A stretch of DNA of 64,000 nucleotides from Nelumbo lutea (taxonomy: Eukaryota > Streptophyta > Magnoliopsida > Proteales > Nelumbonaceae): the NCBI GenBank assembly GCA_022828595.1, contig JAKGHH010000001.1, forward strand, positions 125,810,999 to 125,874,998. The letters are read 5' to 3'. The notes beneath the pieces were generated by a model that ran no database searches, was not told where the DNA came from, and saw only the letters and a program-made list of their open reading frames with translations. The position numbers were made by a program, and so were the translations under genes. This document shows positions 20,981 to 34,064 of this stretch, piece by piece (the first letter of the stretch is position 1; every line of letters begins with the position of its first letter).

Positions 20981-21203
20981 TAGAAAACGATAATATCAGA
21001 AAAAAAATGTGTGAAAAGGTGAGCTGGAGAGTACTGCCGGTTGTCGTTGTAGGTCGCCGGTGCTGAAGAAGGAGAAGGGAACTTTGAGATACCCTAGCCT
21101 TTCGAATGAAATGGTTTGAGACTTTTGGGGGCTAATGGAAGGGACTAATGGACGTCCCGTGTGAAAGGATAGGTGGTGCACATTGAGCATGTGGGGCATT
21201 TGT
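20981..21203 (-). repeat. right inverted repeat of the PUP-carrying element
   Basis: About 223 bp, the inverted partner of 19,851-20,128. Confidence 0.75.
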
Positions 21204-21269
21204 GGAGCGTGTGGGACATTTCTTCTATTCCATTTTAATCTTCTGCCCGAACGCCAAAAACCTTAACAC

Positions 21270-22160
21270 TTGGAACTCTCCTCTTATCGCTACGGCGGTG
21301 ATCATTTTCACCGGCGACAACAGTAGTGATTCTAGCAACCAAGAGCGACCCTCTCTGGTTTACAACTTTTATTACCCCTGCACGGTCTTCGACGTTCCTT
21401 TCAAAATCTCTTAAGCTCCCATTTCGGCCAAGGAATACAGAGCAACGATTGCATTTGCAACAAAAACAAATCTACAATGACAACAAAAATATGCTTATCT
21501 ATTAGCTCATTCAAAAGCAAATGCAAGAGATGGAGAGAGCAATGGGGCAATGGGGATGGCGGGGGCACCTAAAAGCATCAAAAGCATGCCAATTAGGCGA
21601 ATTGGAGCCATGAGAATTAGTGACCATAAAAACCGCAGAGGCAAGACAGAATACAAGTATCATCGTGTTGAACTGTTGGAGCTTTTGTTTGGTCATGGTG
21701 GAATGGAAAGGAGGAGCCAGCATTCGAGGTGGGGTTTTGCCATTTTCGGAGTGATTGTAGAGATCGCGTTGTTGCTGTTGTGGTCATTGTAGACAGGTAG
21801 AATAGGACCCAGAGAAGGATAAGTCATGAGAATTGGAGAGAGAACCCTGAAAAGAAAAAGGTTTTTTTTCTTCCCCTCTCTCAGTCTCCTATTTCCTTTC
21901 CCTGTACTATTTCTCTTTTCCATCCTTTTCTTTAATTCTCAAGAAATTGATTTTTTGGGGGATGGCAAGGTTGCACATGAGAGACAGAGATGAAAAAGGA
22001 AAGAGGAGAAAAGGAGATAGAGGAAAAAATGAAGCTCATAAAAAATGTGAAGCAGAGAGGATCGTTGTCAGCTGCTAGAGTCGTTGTCGCCATCGCCGGT
22101 GAAAATGATCACCACCGGCGGTGCAGTGATAACTAGAGAAGTCCAAGCGATAGGATGGAC
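21270..22160. mobile_element. second inverted-repeat element beside the Pack-MULE
   Basis: Arms near 21,270-21,360 and 22,065-22,160 are inverted copies sharing GGTGATCATTTTCACCGGCG and CTCTAGCA/TTCTAGCA-type strings. A third copy in the same orientation as the right arm lies at 22,367-22,450. The interior has an open minus-strand stretch (21,723-21,511) with a hydrophobic leader-like segment [16 protein letters not shown] do not recognise it. No transposase is seen. Confidence 0.5.
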
Positions 22161-22664
22161 TAAACATCCTGCTATTCTTGAAATATTTTATGAAAATAAA
22201 ATTTGACCAATCAAGCTTAGATATAAGCAAAAACTATTGATTATATCCAACATAACTATTGATTGTCGCTAATTGCAAGACTGGTTGTTGTTGGTGGGTT
22301 TTGGAGTCCTCTATACTAGGAAGACATGAGAATACAAAGAGGAATGAAAGGAATTAAAAAATAGGGAAGCAGAGAGGACCACCATCAGGTTGCTAAAGTC
22401 GTCATTATCGTTGCCATCGCTGGTGAGAATGGTTGCCGCAGCGGAATGCTGAGAGGAAAACCACATTTTAGACGGGAGATTAAAATGGGGATAGTCTATT
22501 TGAGGAGCTAATGGGATTCACCAAACGTTTGTCCCATTAACTCACACATGCAAGGATAGAAAACAAGTGTAAAACACATGTCTTCATCTAGAGCTCTTGG
22601 TAGGTGGTTGATTTTACAACTCATGTTTCAGCTTTCTGAATTTTTATCAAACACAACTTCATGG

Positions 22665-22845
22665 GATTCACACCAGTCCCCACGAGGGGGCGCCCACAAC
22701 GTCCCACAACACATCCCGACTATGTATTGGGAATATCTATCGATGTTGTCTCATCATTTCTTGTACTTATCATCAAGAGATGTTCCCAATACATGGCTGA
22801 GATGTGTTATGGGACATTGTGGGGTGCCCCCATGTGGTGTGAACT
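22665..22845. mobile_element. MITE, CCCACA family copy 2
   Basis: About 181 bp, with arms from GGGGGCGCCCACAACGTCCC through CATCCCGA and GTATTGGGAA on the left, inverted on the right. It is flanked by direct repeats CAACTTCATGG at 22,654-22,664 and 22,846-22,856. An 11-bp duplication is closest to the Mutator range (8-11 bp). Confidence 0.7.
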
Positions 22846-22940
22846 CAACTTCATGGCATTCCAAGTTTCTCAACTCATGGAGTGCCATAAGCCTTAAGCC
22901 ATTGGATGAAAGTCCTCCCAAAAGGTGAGTGGATGATTAA

Positions 22941-23639
22941 GGTGGTGTTTGATCAATTCGAAGTCTAAAAAGTTAAAAATATATTAAAAGTGTCTGAAAT
23001 CTGAAAAGAGGCATAGATGCCTTTTTACTTTTTAGATGATCTAAACAGATAAAGTTGTTTGTGTTGGATCAATTCTACAACATCTAAAATTGTTTTATTT
23101 TACTATTTTACCCCTGGAACAGGCTATTTTGTAATTGTGAATTCTATTTCATATAAAATAACTTATCAAATTCAAAATAATATTGAAATTACACAAAAAT
23201 TTAATAAAAATAATTAATCACTAATAAAAAATATTAAAATGATTAATATTTAATAAAAATTAATCAAATTAATAAACAATTAATTATTAATAATATTGAA
23301 ATAACACGAATAAAAATAATAATTGATAATAATTACTAAAAATAATTAATAATTATAAATACCACAATTAAAATTAATAAAACTAATTAATCACTAATAA
23401 AACATTAAATGATTAAAATTTAATAAAAACTAAAATAATCAACACAAATTAATAATTAATTAATTAATTATTAATAATATTAAAATAACACAAATAAATA
23501 CTAATTACTAAAATTAATTAATAATTATGAATAACACAATAAACATTAATAAAAATAATTAATGTTTAATAAAAATATTAAGATAATTAAAAATTAAGAA
23601 TTAGTAAAAATAATTTATAATTAATAATAAGTGTTGTTG

Positions 23640-23697
<58 letters not shown>

Positions 23698-24114
23698 CAT
23701 TATTATTATTATTATTATTATTACTCAACCGTCGTCGCTACAAGTTGCAACGATGGTGGCAGGAAGACAGGAGAGAGAGAGAGAGAGAAAGGTTGAATGG
23801 ATTCACGAGAGAGCGAAAACATAAGTGGCATTGTTCCTTCCCGTCCCTGAGAGCGAAAACACGAATGACCTAGGTTTTTTGGGTTGGGGTTACACAGGGT
23901 ACCACATGTCATTAAAAGATTGGAAGGGTAATTTTGACAATGCACCAGCTTTGAAACGCGTCTAAGCACATTAAGAGCTGACCCACACACTATGATTTTC
24001 AGATCTGAAAACAAAATTCAGATCAGTTTTAAGAGGAGACACCAAATGGGTCCAAGGTCTAGAAAGCAACGTTTTCAAACCTCAGACGTATGAAAAGTGC
24101 AATCAAACGCCACC
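22941..24114. mobile_element. PIF/Harbinger-like non-autonomous element
   Basis: The ends are GGTGGTGTTTGATCAATT and, inverted, GGTGGCGTTTGATTGCAC. TAA flanks both sides (22,938-22,940 and 24,115-24,117), the duplication expected for PIF/Harbinger. The 1.17-kb interior is very AT-rich between 23,140 and 23,620, then has an ATT microsatellite and a short GA tract. No transposase is present. Confidence 0.65.
23631..23723 (+). repeat. (TTA)n microsatellite
   Basis: An almost pure TTA/ATT run with a TTG start and one TCA interruption near 23,698. Confidence 0.95.
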
Positions 24115-24117
24115 TAA

Positions 24118-25612
24118 AGCCAAGGCTGCATTTGGTTGCTTGCAAAACAAAGGAAAATAAATGTTTCTTTCAAAAAATTAAGTTATAGTAACAAATCATA
24201 TATATTTTTTTTAACCAAAATATTGATATGCATGAATTACACAATGAAGTAATAAGATAAATTGAACAAGTAACAAAATGATACATCACACCTGACATCT
24301 AAGAACTTAGGTTAGGTTGTATCAAAGCTTGGGTTGGGTCCATCCAAGTTGTAGATTTTTAGCCCTAAAAATATGAGTGTCTATTGAATTATGCCCCATC
24401 AGAGAGATGCAATATCAAAATAAACTAGTAGGGTGAAGGAATAGTACTCTAGGTATTTATTTGGCTAATGGCCTTTACTTGTACCCCATCTTAGGTTCAA
24501 TTGAATAATAGTATAAACAATAATTTTCAAAAAAAAAAAAATCATTTGCAACCAAATAGAACTTAGATTTGCCCCATAAATCACAACCAATTATAATTGT
24601 GAATACGTAACAAATTTGCAAAGTATTGGTTTGAAATTCCTACCATGGTTTCTCCAAGCCCAATGCAATCTACTTTGTGTTTTAAGTAGGGACCAAGCCC
24701 ATTCAATCAATCACTCTATTCAAATCCATACTCAATTTTATATCTATATCTATATAACTATTAAAAGTAGTAATGAAGTGTACATTCTAAAATTTATTTT
24801 GACTAAAATGTTCATATTATTGAATTTAGTCTCTCAGCAAAACAACATAATTTTAACTACTACTTAAATTAAAGATGTGTTTGCCAAATCATTTTAAGAG
24901 GATCTTTCAAAAACTTAAAACATCCAAAGATTGATGAGTTTTTTATATATAGATCTATAAAGACCAAAGATTGATTGGTTACATTTTTTCAAAGATCTTT
25001 TAAAAACCTAAATTGAAAGAACATATTGAAAGAATACTCGTACGTTCACTTACATATATATAAAATGTCATGTGTATGTCTCATTAATACATTAAAGTAT
25101 GCAAATATTATTGTGGATCCCACGTACATATTTACTTACATAAAATATTAATGAACTTTACTCATACATTTCCCCTTGCAAGATATCAAATGTAGTATAC
25201 ATTACAAATTAACATGTGATTATTGCCTATTCACCCTATTCACACATTCATGTATACAAAAAAACCAATGTAGGTCTTATATATTTTCAGACATTACAGG
25301 ACAAAAACCCATATTGACACAGTGATCACCTTTAATAACTAGATGTTAGGCACTAATATTATAAAATGAATTAATTCAATATATTATATAATATACAATT
25401 AATTCATCAAATAAAAAGTAATTTTATCAATACATACAATTAATTTAACATAAATACTTGTTTCTAATGAATAATTTTAAAACAAACAACACAATACATG
25501 TTACCAAATAAAAATACAACACATTTGAAGATAAAAAAAATAGTAATTATGTTATCTATTTTTTCGAAATTTTCCTTAGCCGAAGATGAAAAACTCTCAA
25601 AACTTGTAATTA

Positions 25613-25666
<54 letters not shown>

Positions 25667-28600
25667 TAATTTCACCTTCTACTAATTCCATCTATCTACA
25701 TGTTTGATATTCAACATTAAATAAAGTTTGAGAATCATTGCAGAATATTCCCCCTCACCTTTAATTGGTATTTTCAGCACACAATATTTTCAGAAAACCA
25801 TTTTAATATTTATCTTGTATATGTAATAGCTTAATAAAATTATGCAACACACAATATCCAAAAAACATTCTTATTTGCTTATGCATTTGATATGATGAAA
25901 CAATTTCAAAATTGAAAATTTTGTTTTCCATATGTCAAAGCAATGCTTATGACATTTCTTAATTAATAATAATATACATAATTGAATTATTGTTCAACAA
26001 TTTTAGGACAATTGTTTGCTTCTTGCTATAAAATATTTTAAGTGATATCTCTCAAAAGTAATAAGGGACAAGAACTCATGCATGTTGGCATATCTTAAAT
26101 CAACCATATAGTATTTTTCTATATTAAGAATATCTTCCAGTCATGAGTAATTTCTCTCATCCAATCGTGATAAATGTGAAAAACATGCCAAATGAGCATG
26201 TACATGCACATAACATTTTTAATTATCAATTTCTTTATTAAAATGAAATTTATTTAATAGGTGGAACATAGGTGTATCACTTATCATACTAATACAATTC
26301 TACAATGAATATATGCAATTTACTTGAAAATAAATTATTATTAAATGAGGAGAGTGTGGGTTGTTACCTCAAACAATGAGTAATAATTAGAGTTATTTAT
26401 AATTAAAGCATAACAACATTAAGGTTTTTTGGTCATACAATATTTTTTTTATATGCACATAAAGCCTTCAATACATAATTCAAAGTATTAAAATATTGTT
26501 TCTCTTATATGTTAAAATGACTAGTTATATAAATCTATCTCAACATAATTTAATATAACTATCTTTAATGTCATACATATTTTTTATTAGCAAAAACATA
26601 TCAATTATCTTTGACTAAACCCCTTTGTCTTAAAAAACTTACCAAATTAATAAATACATGTGAGAGTATCCTAAAAATGAATGCACACCTTTCAAGATTG
26701 TTCAAAATGATAGTACACAAATAATTTAATCCAATTAGTATGCAATCATAATAAGGTGTATTGGTGACAATATCATTTTATTCTTATATTAATATACATA
26801 ATAACTTTTTGTTAAGATGTTCTACTTATTCCTTTTCCTGTACAACTACTACATAAGTATATAACAATTGTTCTTAACTTATAATATCATCCATTTTTAT
26901 TTGAATACATGGCAATAATTAACAATCAATAAAAAATAATATCATGCACAATATGACAAAAATTCATTCATCGAATTGTTTTTAAAGCAACAAAATCCAT
27001 TCACCAAATTGTATATAAAATAACAATTAATAAGAAGTAAAGTCTTATATGTCTAGGTGAACAAAATAAAAAAAAAGTAAATTAATCTTTCTCATGCTTA
27101 AAACTACTTATCCATAACCCCACTAATACATTTTCTCCAAAGTTCAAGTTGTAGTGTTAGATACCACTTTCTTTCAAATGGCTTATTAAACATTTTGTTT
27201 AATTTATAATAGTTTCAATACTCTAGTCCTTTTATCTTGCTTATATCTGCCATCACACTTGCCATGGATTACATTTCAATATTTCAATAGTTGCATTTAA
27301 TATAGATACTAACATGGTCATCCTGTTGGCAACTTCATTAGATATTATCAATTTCATAAATTCTAAATTTTTTCTTCTTTTAACCTTTTTTACTAGTATG
27401 CTAAGTAAAACTTCAACAATATCATTGTTAGCATTGTTCACCTAAAATTTAAGAGGAAATTATACCTCTTAAGGTTGTATCTCAGCCAGTCAAAGTTGTC
27501 ACATGGATGTAGTCGTATCCAAGGCCTAGCCTACATCTTCGGGCCACATCAATAGATCAAATAAGCGTCTACGCTGAGAATAAGTGAAGCGGTTTCCTCC
27601 CTTAAGCCCTAGAAGGAATATAACCGAGTGTATCATGGCATACAACTATTAAAGCATCTCCCCTAAGGTTTAGTCTCTCCAATCTCTCTCGCCTTCTTGC
27701 TTTCATAGCCCTCTCTCTTTGGCCCAAACTAGCTCATCTTCAACATTTCGGTCTATCCGATCTCATCACCTATTATTGACTTGAGCATTGAAACTCCTTC
27801 CCTAAGGATCTCATCCTTAGGCCTCCTAACATCACTTTGGTTGTAAGTTCTACTTGGTCCACCACCTCGTCTTTCCAGCTTAGCTCATCCAAGTTAGCAA
27901 GATTATTTATAGTGTGTCCACATCGGTTCCAGCTCAATTCGAACAACATCAATACCCTACGAACCATCAAAATAGAAAATTTAGAGACAATCGTATTTTG
28001 GACAATCTATAGTACGAAACTTCTTAGCTTTAGGGTTAACCTAACAATTTAAAGAAGGGATATAAATTATATACATAGCTAAGTTACAAACAATATAAAG
28101 TTTATATAAAAAGTGGAAAAAATGTTTAGGTTATACCACTAAATAATTGTCTCATATCTCCAATAATGCTATGACCATTTGTTTTTATTCATCATACCTG
28201 AACCCTGCCTCCCAAATCTCAATTTTGAAAAGTCTTTGTACCTAGACTTCAATCTTGAATATTATTGGTAAATGGCATTTTTGTTACAAAAGCCATTTTT
28301 AACTTCATTCCATGCACTAGTCTTCAAACACTCTTTAGTCATTACACCCTTTTGGATTTTTTCAACCAACAAAATTATGAGAATGTTTTCTTAATTCAAT
28401 TAGTCTAACTAATTGAAGTATCATCGTATGTAATGTTTTTTATCACACTAGTAAGTATCTATAATGAAATTATATCATTCATATGCTAACAAAAAAAATT
28501 GAATTGCACAAACAAATGAATTATGTTCACACATATTAACATCCATTAATTCCTTAAGTATGTTAAATTGAGCGGTGGGCTAAACCCAGGAATATTGCCA

Positions 28601-29582
28601 CTTTCTTGAATAAAAATAAATAAATCAATTTTAATTAAGATATTGATAACATGACATAACCAAGATTAGCATGGATCATAGGCTTGGAATTAAATAAAAA
28701 CATGACCCATAAAGCACTTCATAAGTTATAACGCAGTAAAACTATATCATTAAATGTAATTTGTTTTTTCAACAAACCCACTACTCATAAGTTAGTTACC
28801 TATAAATAATTTGTTAGGAATAAAATAAACAAAAATAACTAAAATCAATAAAAATAAAACAAAATAAGATAACTAAAATCCAAAGAAGATAACATCAATG
28901 AAGTGTTGTCCATTTTTATTCATATGGTATTCTCACTAACATTTTTTATGTCCAATGCTCTAAAGCATATTGCTAAAATGTACTCAGACTAAAATCATCC
29001 TTATCAATTTTAGATACACACGCACATAGTTTATCAAAACAATAATTTATTCCAAAAAGAAATTGTGAAAATAAAAAGTTGTTTGAAATAATTAAAGTCA
29101 AAATGCAGATTACAATAGTTTAAGCATTTGATGTCTCTTATGTCAGCGTTAAAAGAACTAATAAGATTTGCTAGCATTGACAACTTTTCATATAAAGGAA
29201 ATATTTAGAAGATGTACAATTCCAATCATACTTAGGGGAGATAACAACTACCCTTTGCTTGGATTCTTGGGAAGCCAGTCATGATACAATATATCTCCCT
29301 CATTTTCTCATTTAATGCCAACTTCATTAAGTAAATCTAAAACAAAATCCGCTTATTAATTTATATGATTTGTTATAATTTGTTAATATTTTAATTCTAA
29401 ATAAGCCAATGATGTGAGTTTATGTTAATAAAAAAATACAAATTTATCATTATCAAGTAGTGCAATATATTCTTCTTCTTTTTTATTTATTTTTGGATAG
29501 AAAAGAAAACAATAACATATTCAAAGGCTACCAAGCAAGAGAAAGCAAAAAATTAGGTCCATCCAAAATTCACCCAATTGGG
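24118..29582. other. AT-rich intergenic region, no gene seen
   Basis: Over five kilobases with frequent stops in all frames. I find no domain. There is an A tract at 24,529-24,541 after a possible retroposed tail and an (AT)n run at 25,618-25,664. A slightly more GC-rich patch lies at 27,470-28,050 with no recognisable product. Confidence 0.65.
25618..25664. repeat. (AT)n microsatellite
   Basis: About 23 AT units. Confidence 0.95.
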
Positions 29583-29591
29583 TTAAAATTA

Positions 29592-30146
29592 GGGAAAATT
29601 CCCGATTAGTACCTTGTACTTTGAGCTTAGTGCCACTTTGGTTCCCAAACTTTAAAACATGATAATTCTGTACTCGAACTTTCAAAATGTGCTAATTTAG
29701 TACTTATCATTAACCAGTCATTATTCAGTTGTTAAGTGCCATTTGAAAAGATAAAAATGCCCTAGTGTCATCTAATTTTTTTATCAACCATCTAAACATT
29801 AACAAGAAATGAACAATACCAAATTATTTTTTCTTCTATTCAAGAAAGTTAGGGTAATGTCTCAGTGGGCACTCTAGTGACTCCAACATTCTTGAATAGA
29901 AGAGTCAAGGATTTAGGACTTTTCATTTTTTGTTAATATTTGGATGGTTGATAATGAAAACTAGATGACACTCGAAGGGCTTTTGTGTTTTTTCAAAAGG
30001 CACTTAACAACTAGTTAACGACTGGTTAATGGTAGGTACTAAATTGGCACATTTTGAAAGTTTAGGTACTGAATTATCACGTTTTAAAGTTTGGGGACTA
30101 AAGTGGCACTAAGCCAAAGTACAGGATACTAATTGGGAAATTTTCC
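29592..30146. mobile_element. Mutator-like foldback MITE
   Basis: 555 bp with inverted arms of about 200 bp each. The arms begin with a GGGAAAATTCCC-type end and share TTAGTGCCACTTTGG/TTAGTGCCACTTTAG. The flanks TTAAAATTA (29,583-29,591) and TTAAAGTTA (30,147-30,155) form a 9-bp duplication with one mismatch, as expected for the Mutator superfamily. No coding sequence. Confidence 0.78.
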
Positions 30147-30178
30147 TTAAAGTTAAGTATTGCACAACCAAAGTTTCA

Positions 30179-30203
30179 ATATATATATATATATATATAT
30201 ATA
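30179..30203. repeat. (AT)n microsatellite
   Basis: About 12 AT units beside the foldback MITE. Confidence 0.9.
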
Positions 30204-30957
30204 CCTCGAACTTTCAAATATTGGTTAGCCCCACATAACATAAAGAGAAGTACTACTCTACTGGTTAAAACTATTAACAACTCACTCCAAATGGTTTTAA
30301 AATACCAATTTTGCCCATACATTTTCAAAACACTAGATTCTCTTGTCTGTCTGAAACCATATTTTCTCCGACCTCTCATCTTCAATCTCATAAATAAACA
30401 AAGAATATCAATAAACATGTAACTATAACAAGGCAGCCCAACTTTGTTAACCACACATGAAGACTATTGAACAATTAAGAAACCCACTTTTCCTAGGGAA
30501 TGAATTAAAGATACCTGATATTATTACAATTGATCATTGTAGAATTGATGATTGTAATGATTGGATTAAGTATCGAGAATGATTATGGCTAGATAATGCC
30601 ATAGATCCATATAGCTTTCCATTTAGTAGAAGCAAAAGGAAGGTTGGACTCATGGGACCGTTAGTTTGTTGAATGCAAGGCTAGAGGGTATTGTATTGAC
30701 TATCACACCCCAATACAAATGTCATATCCTATCTAGATACATGAATAGAAAAAGATATACTTGTACCATTTGTTAAATGGAAGATTAACATAAAAAACAA
30801 TGAGAAGATGAAAATACTTGGAAAATGAACTAAAAGGGCTAAACTAAAAGTTTCTCATTTTGAGAGTAAGTATTCTTTCTTTCTTGATCCCATCTCCTAA
30901 ACCCACATCTTTTAGAGAGACATTGAAGCAACTCTACTCTTACATCACCTATGACCA

Positions 30958-32850
30958 AGTTTCAAAGTAATGGAAGTTCAAGGTGTATCGGAAAGACAAT
31001 TTTAAGAGACATATCGGGATACGTTTTGGATACACATGGATATAAACGAAAAATTAAGATACTATAAATATGAGAGAAAACTCAAATAAATCATAAAAAA
31101 TATATTATTAATCATACTTACAAGTTTTATAAGATTGTGAACAAGTCATTTAAATGTAAAAAACCACAACTTAATGTTTATATAAAATGTGACATATCAA
31201 GATATAATTAGTCTGTTGAAAAATGATGGAATAACTAAAATGTGAATGTATATACATCAATTTTAGAATAACCAATATAATTTATTTTAATATTTATTCG
31301 TATATAAATTTTAATAATTAATTTCATTATTTATTAATAAGCACCACTAAGAAAAGATAAAATTTACTTGAAACTAAAAATGCATATACTTACAATAAAC
31401 AAATTGGAGTGCCTTAGTGGTGAAATTATGGGTGTTAAAATCTAGTGACCAGGGGTTAAGTCTTGTTGTTGTTAACATGTGTAGTTTTTATACTAACAAA
31501 GTGAAATTAATGAGAGAGAGGATCATTAATCAATGGAATTAATGAGATAATTGGAATTAGGCGCTAAAAATGGAATTAGTGAGATAATTGCATTTAGGCA
31601 CTAAAATTCAAATTTGAATTTAAATTTGCCTTAAATATGGGAGTAAGAAACTAATTAGTGAAGAAGAAGTTAGACTTTTTTAAGGCAAAACATCGTATTT
31701 CATTCAACTATGAAACTTGTATGAATATAGAGTAGTGGTCACAGTACCAAGTAAGAAAGTACAGAAAAATTGTACGAAAATAGAATAGTGGTAAAGGTAA
31801 CAAGCAAGAATACAAATCTCTAGAAAGAACAAAATTTTCACAGTGAATAAAGGAGAAAGTGAAAAAACTTCTGCAATAGATAAAAGGAGAGGCATTATCA
31901 CCAATAAAAGAGATAAATGAGCACATCTCCAACCACTGAAAGAGAGGGATAAATACAATAGCGACTCATCATAATTTTAACCGTCCAAAACCAGAACCGC
32001 TATAACTTTAATGAACTACAACTAACTAGAACTTTAAAAGTCTAAAACCATAACTGTCGTAACTACTATCGCCAAAACTAGAACCAATTGGAAACTTAAC
32101 CACTCGGAAAAAGTAACCGCTAAAACTATTATCACTAGAAGTGAAACCAATTGGAACTTTAATCACTCGGAACTGAGACTATGAGAACTATTACCGTTGG
32201 AAGTGGAATCAACTGAAACTTTAACCACCCAAAACTGAAACTGTCGGAATTGTTGTCACCTGAACTAAAACCAACTAGAACGTTAACCACCTAGAATTGT
32301 AATCGTCAAATTTGTTAATATCAAAACTGGATCCACCCAGAATTGTAAGTTCCAGTGAAATAAAGTAGTGATTAAGGCCACCGCCCAACATTCTACCTCC
32401 TGTACTAAAATCCTTGCAAAAAAGAATAAAAGAAAAAATGTGAAGAAACGAAAGAGAGTGGGGGATTGGACCGAGTCAATCAAGAAGAAGAAAGAGGAGT
32501 GAGGGAAGGGAGAAGGGAAGAAACAAACAGAGAAAAAGGGAGAGAGTGGGAAGAAAAGGAATGATTGAAATGGAAAGAAGAGAAGAACCTGAGGACGACC
32601 CCGAGATGGATACTCTATCAGAGAAGAGAAGAGAGAGAGAGAGAGAGAGAGGGAACCTCGGAATATAGGAGTAACAAACGACATTAATGAGAAAGATTTA
32701 GTATTAAATATAAATTAACAAAATTAATGGAAGAAGGTGAACTGATTTAGTTTGTATCGACCTATTTCGGGCTCATATCAATTGATACATATCTAATACA
32801 TCCTGATATGGCCCGACATGTCCCGATATTTTAAACCTTGCCTATGAGAA
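30958..32850. other. region with weak inverted ends, possibly a decayed transposon
   Basis: The left end (CAAGTTTCAAAGTAATGG and ATATCGGGATACG) and the inverted right end (CAAGGTTTAAAATATCGGGA) resemble each other and the MITE at 35,120. The distance is about 1.9 kb and no transposase is seen. The interior has a degenerate minisatellite at 31,975-32,350 and GA-rich sequence near 32,440-32,655. Confidence 0.35.
31975..32350. repeat. degenerate tandem repeat, unit about 60-66 bp
   Basis: Strings such as ccaattggaaacttaaccac recur near 32,083, 32,150, 32,209 and 32,271 with variation; about five or six units. No coding meaning is apparent. Confidence 0.6.
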
Positions 32851-34064
32851 CCTAGGTGATCGATTAGCTCTTCTTCTATTTTGATCCTTTCAACAAGCTA
32901 GGTTTTTTATTATTTGAGATGGGAAGAAGAGAAGAGGAAAGGAAGGGAGAAGGAAAAAAAAGAAAATGACATATTTTGAAAATTTAATGAATAATTATGG
33001 AAATTTGTCTTTTATATATTATCTATTAGATTTAACTTTTAAAAGGTCAACAAGGCATGTTTAAATTGGTTTTGAAAGTTTAAGGTGTATATAAGTAGTT
33101 TCTCAAATATAAAAGGTATACATAACTAATTAACCCTTAATAATAAATATGCATCTAGCTATAATGAACCCCTGATCAAGTCATAACGGTTTAGACATTA
33201 GTGAATTTTGTATTTAATAGTCCCGCTAAGATACAACATGATTAGGTAGTTTGGAAAGCACATATAGAGAGAGGTACATAAGAGAATATCATGTATAGTT
33301 TATAAACTGAAATGAGTTAGCAAACAGATTAGCTAAGTTGAGAACTTTAAGGCAATGTGAAGACTTATATCAAATCCAATATAGGATATGCAATTAAGAA
33401 AAATAACAGCTATAAGTTCAAGTCAATTGAACTGAAATGATTAGACATTTACAGAATTCTTGCAAACAATAAATTCATCTTTGCAATTCATTGTTATAGT
33501 GTTATTTACAGATGGTTGTCAACATTCTCTAAACCTCTACTCCCTCAATGAGTGTGACATCTTCAAATTCACATTTAAACAAACTCTCAACAAAAAAATA
33601 ATTCAAATTAGACTTTTCATATGGCTAGCATTCTATGTTTTAGTAATTATTTTGAAGTTCACATTAATGTATTATCTCTTAGTTCATCACAACCTATACT
33701 AATTCTTTTATTGAGCATAAAAATGAAAAAGAAAAGGAAAAGGAAATATCAATCAACTAGTTTATTTGATAATGGATATTGCACTATAAAGACACTTGAA
33801 TTTTTGTGTTAACAAAATAGTTACTTGTAGCTAGTTGTTAGGCACCTTGGGAATTTGGATTTCTCACAATAAATGGACTAGTATTAAATGAAAAGTTTTA
33901 TGTGGAAATTCCAATAGATTTTAAAGAAGTTGAGTTATATATTCAAAACTAAAGATAGTTTTTATTTTTATTTTTTTTTCCTATCTTATTAGTATACTAA
34001 TTAAAACTTTGGTCAAAAGTTGACACTTTTTCCTTAGAATGATTAAGTGATGTTAATGCGTAAT
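32851..34064. other. intergenic, no gene seen
   Basis: AT-rich sequence with no supported gene or clear repeat boundary. Confidence 0.6.

Larger units (their letters stand above)
19851..21203. mobile_element. Pack-MULE-like element carrying a PUP fragment
   Basis: Long inverted repeats bound a 1.35-kb element: 19,851-20,128 and 20,981-21,203. They share outer ACAAATGCCCCACA and inner strings such as AGTACTCTCCAGCTCACC. The left arm is longer, partly through an internal duplication near 19,970-20,010. The interior carries a broken purine-permease fragment and no transposase. Long TIRs around host coding sequence are the hallmark of Pack-MULEs, but I cannot see a 9-bp duplication; the ends may extend about 20 bp further and be degraded. 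Confidence 0.65.

Noticed and set aside
23631..23873. Leu-rich open frame
   Set aside because: It is the translation of the TTA microsatellite.
32283..32684. 133-codon minus-strand open frame
   Set aside because: Its Ser/Leu/Phe-rich text comes from GA-rich and repeat DNA; no domain and no start context.
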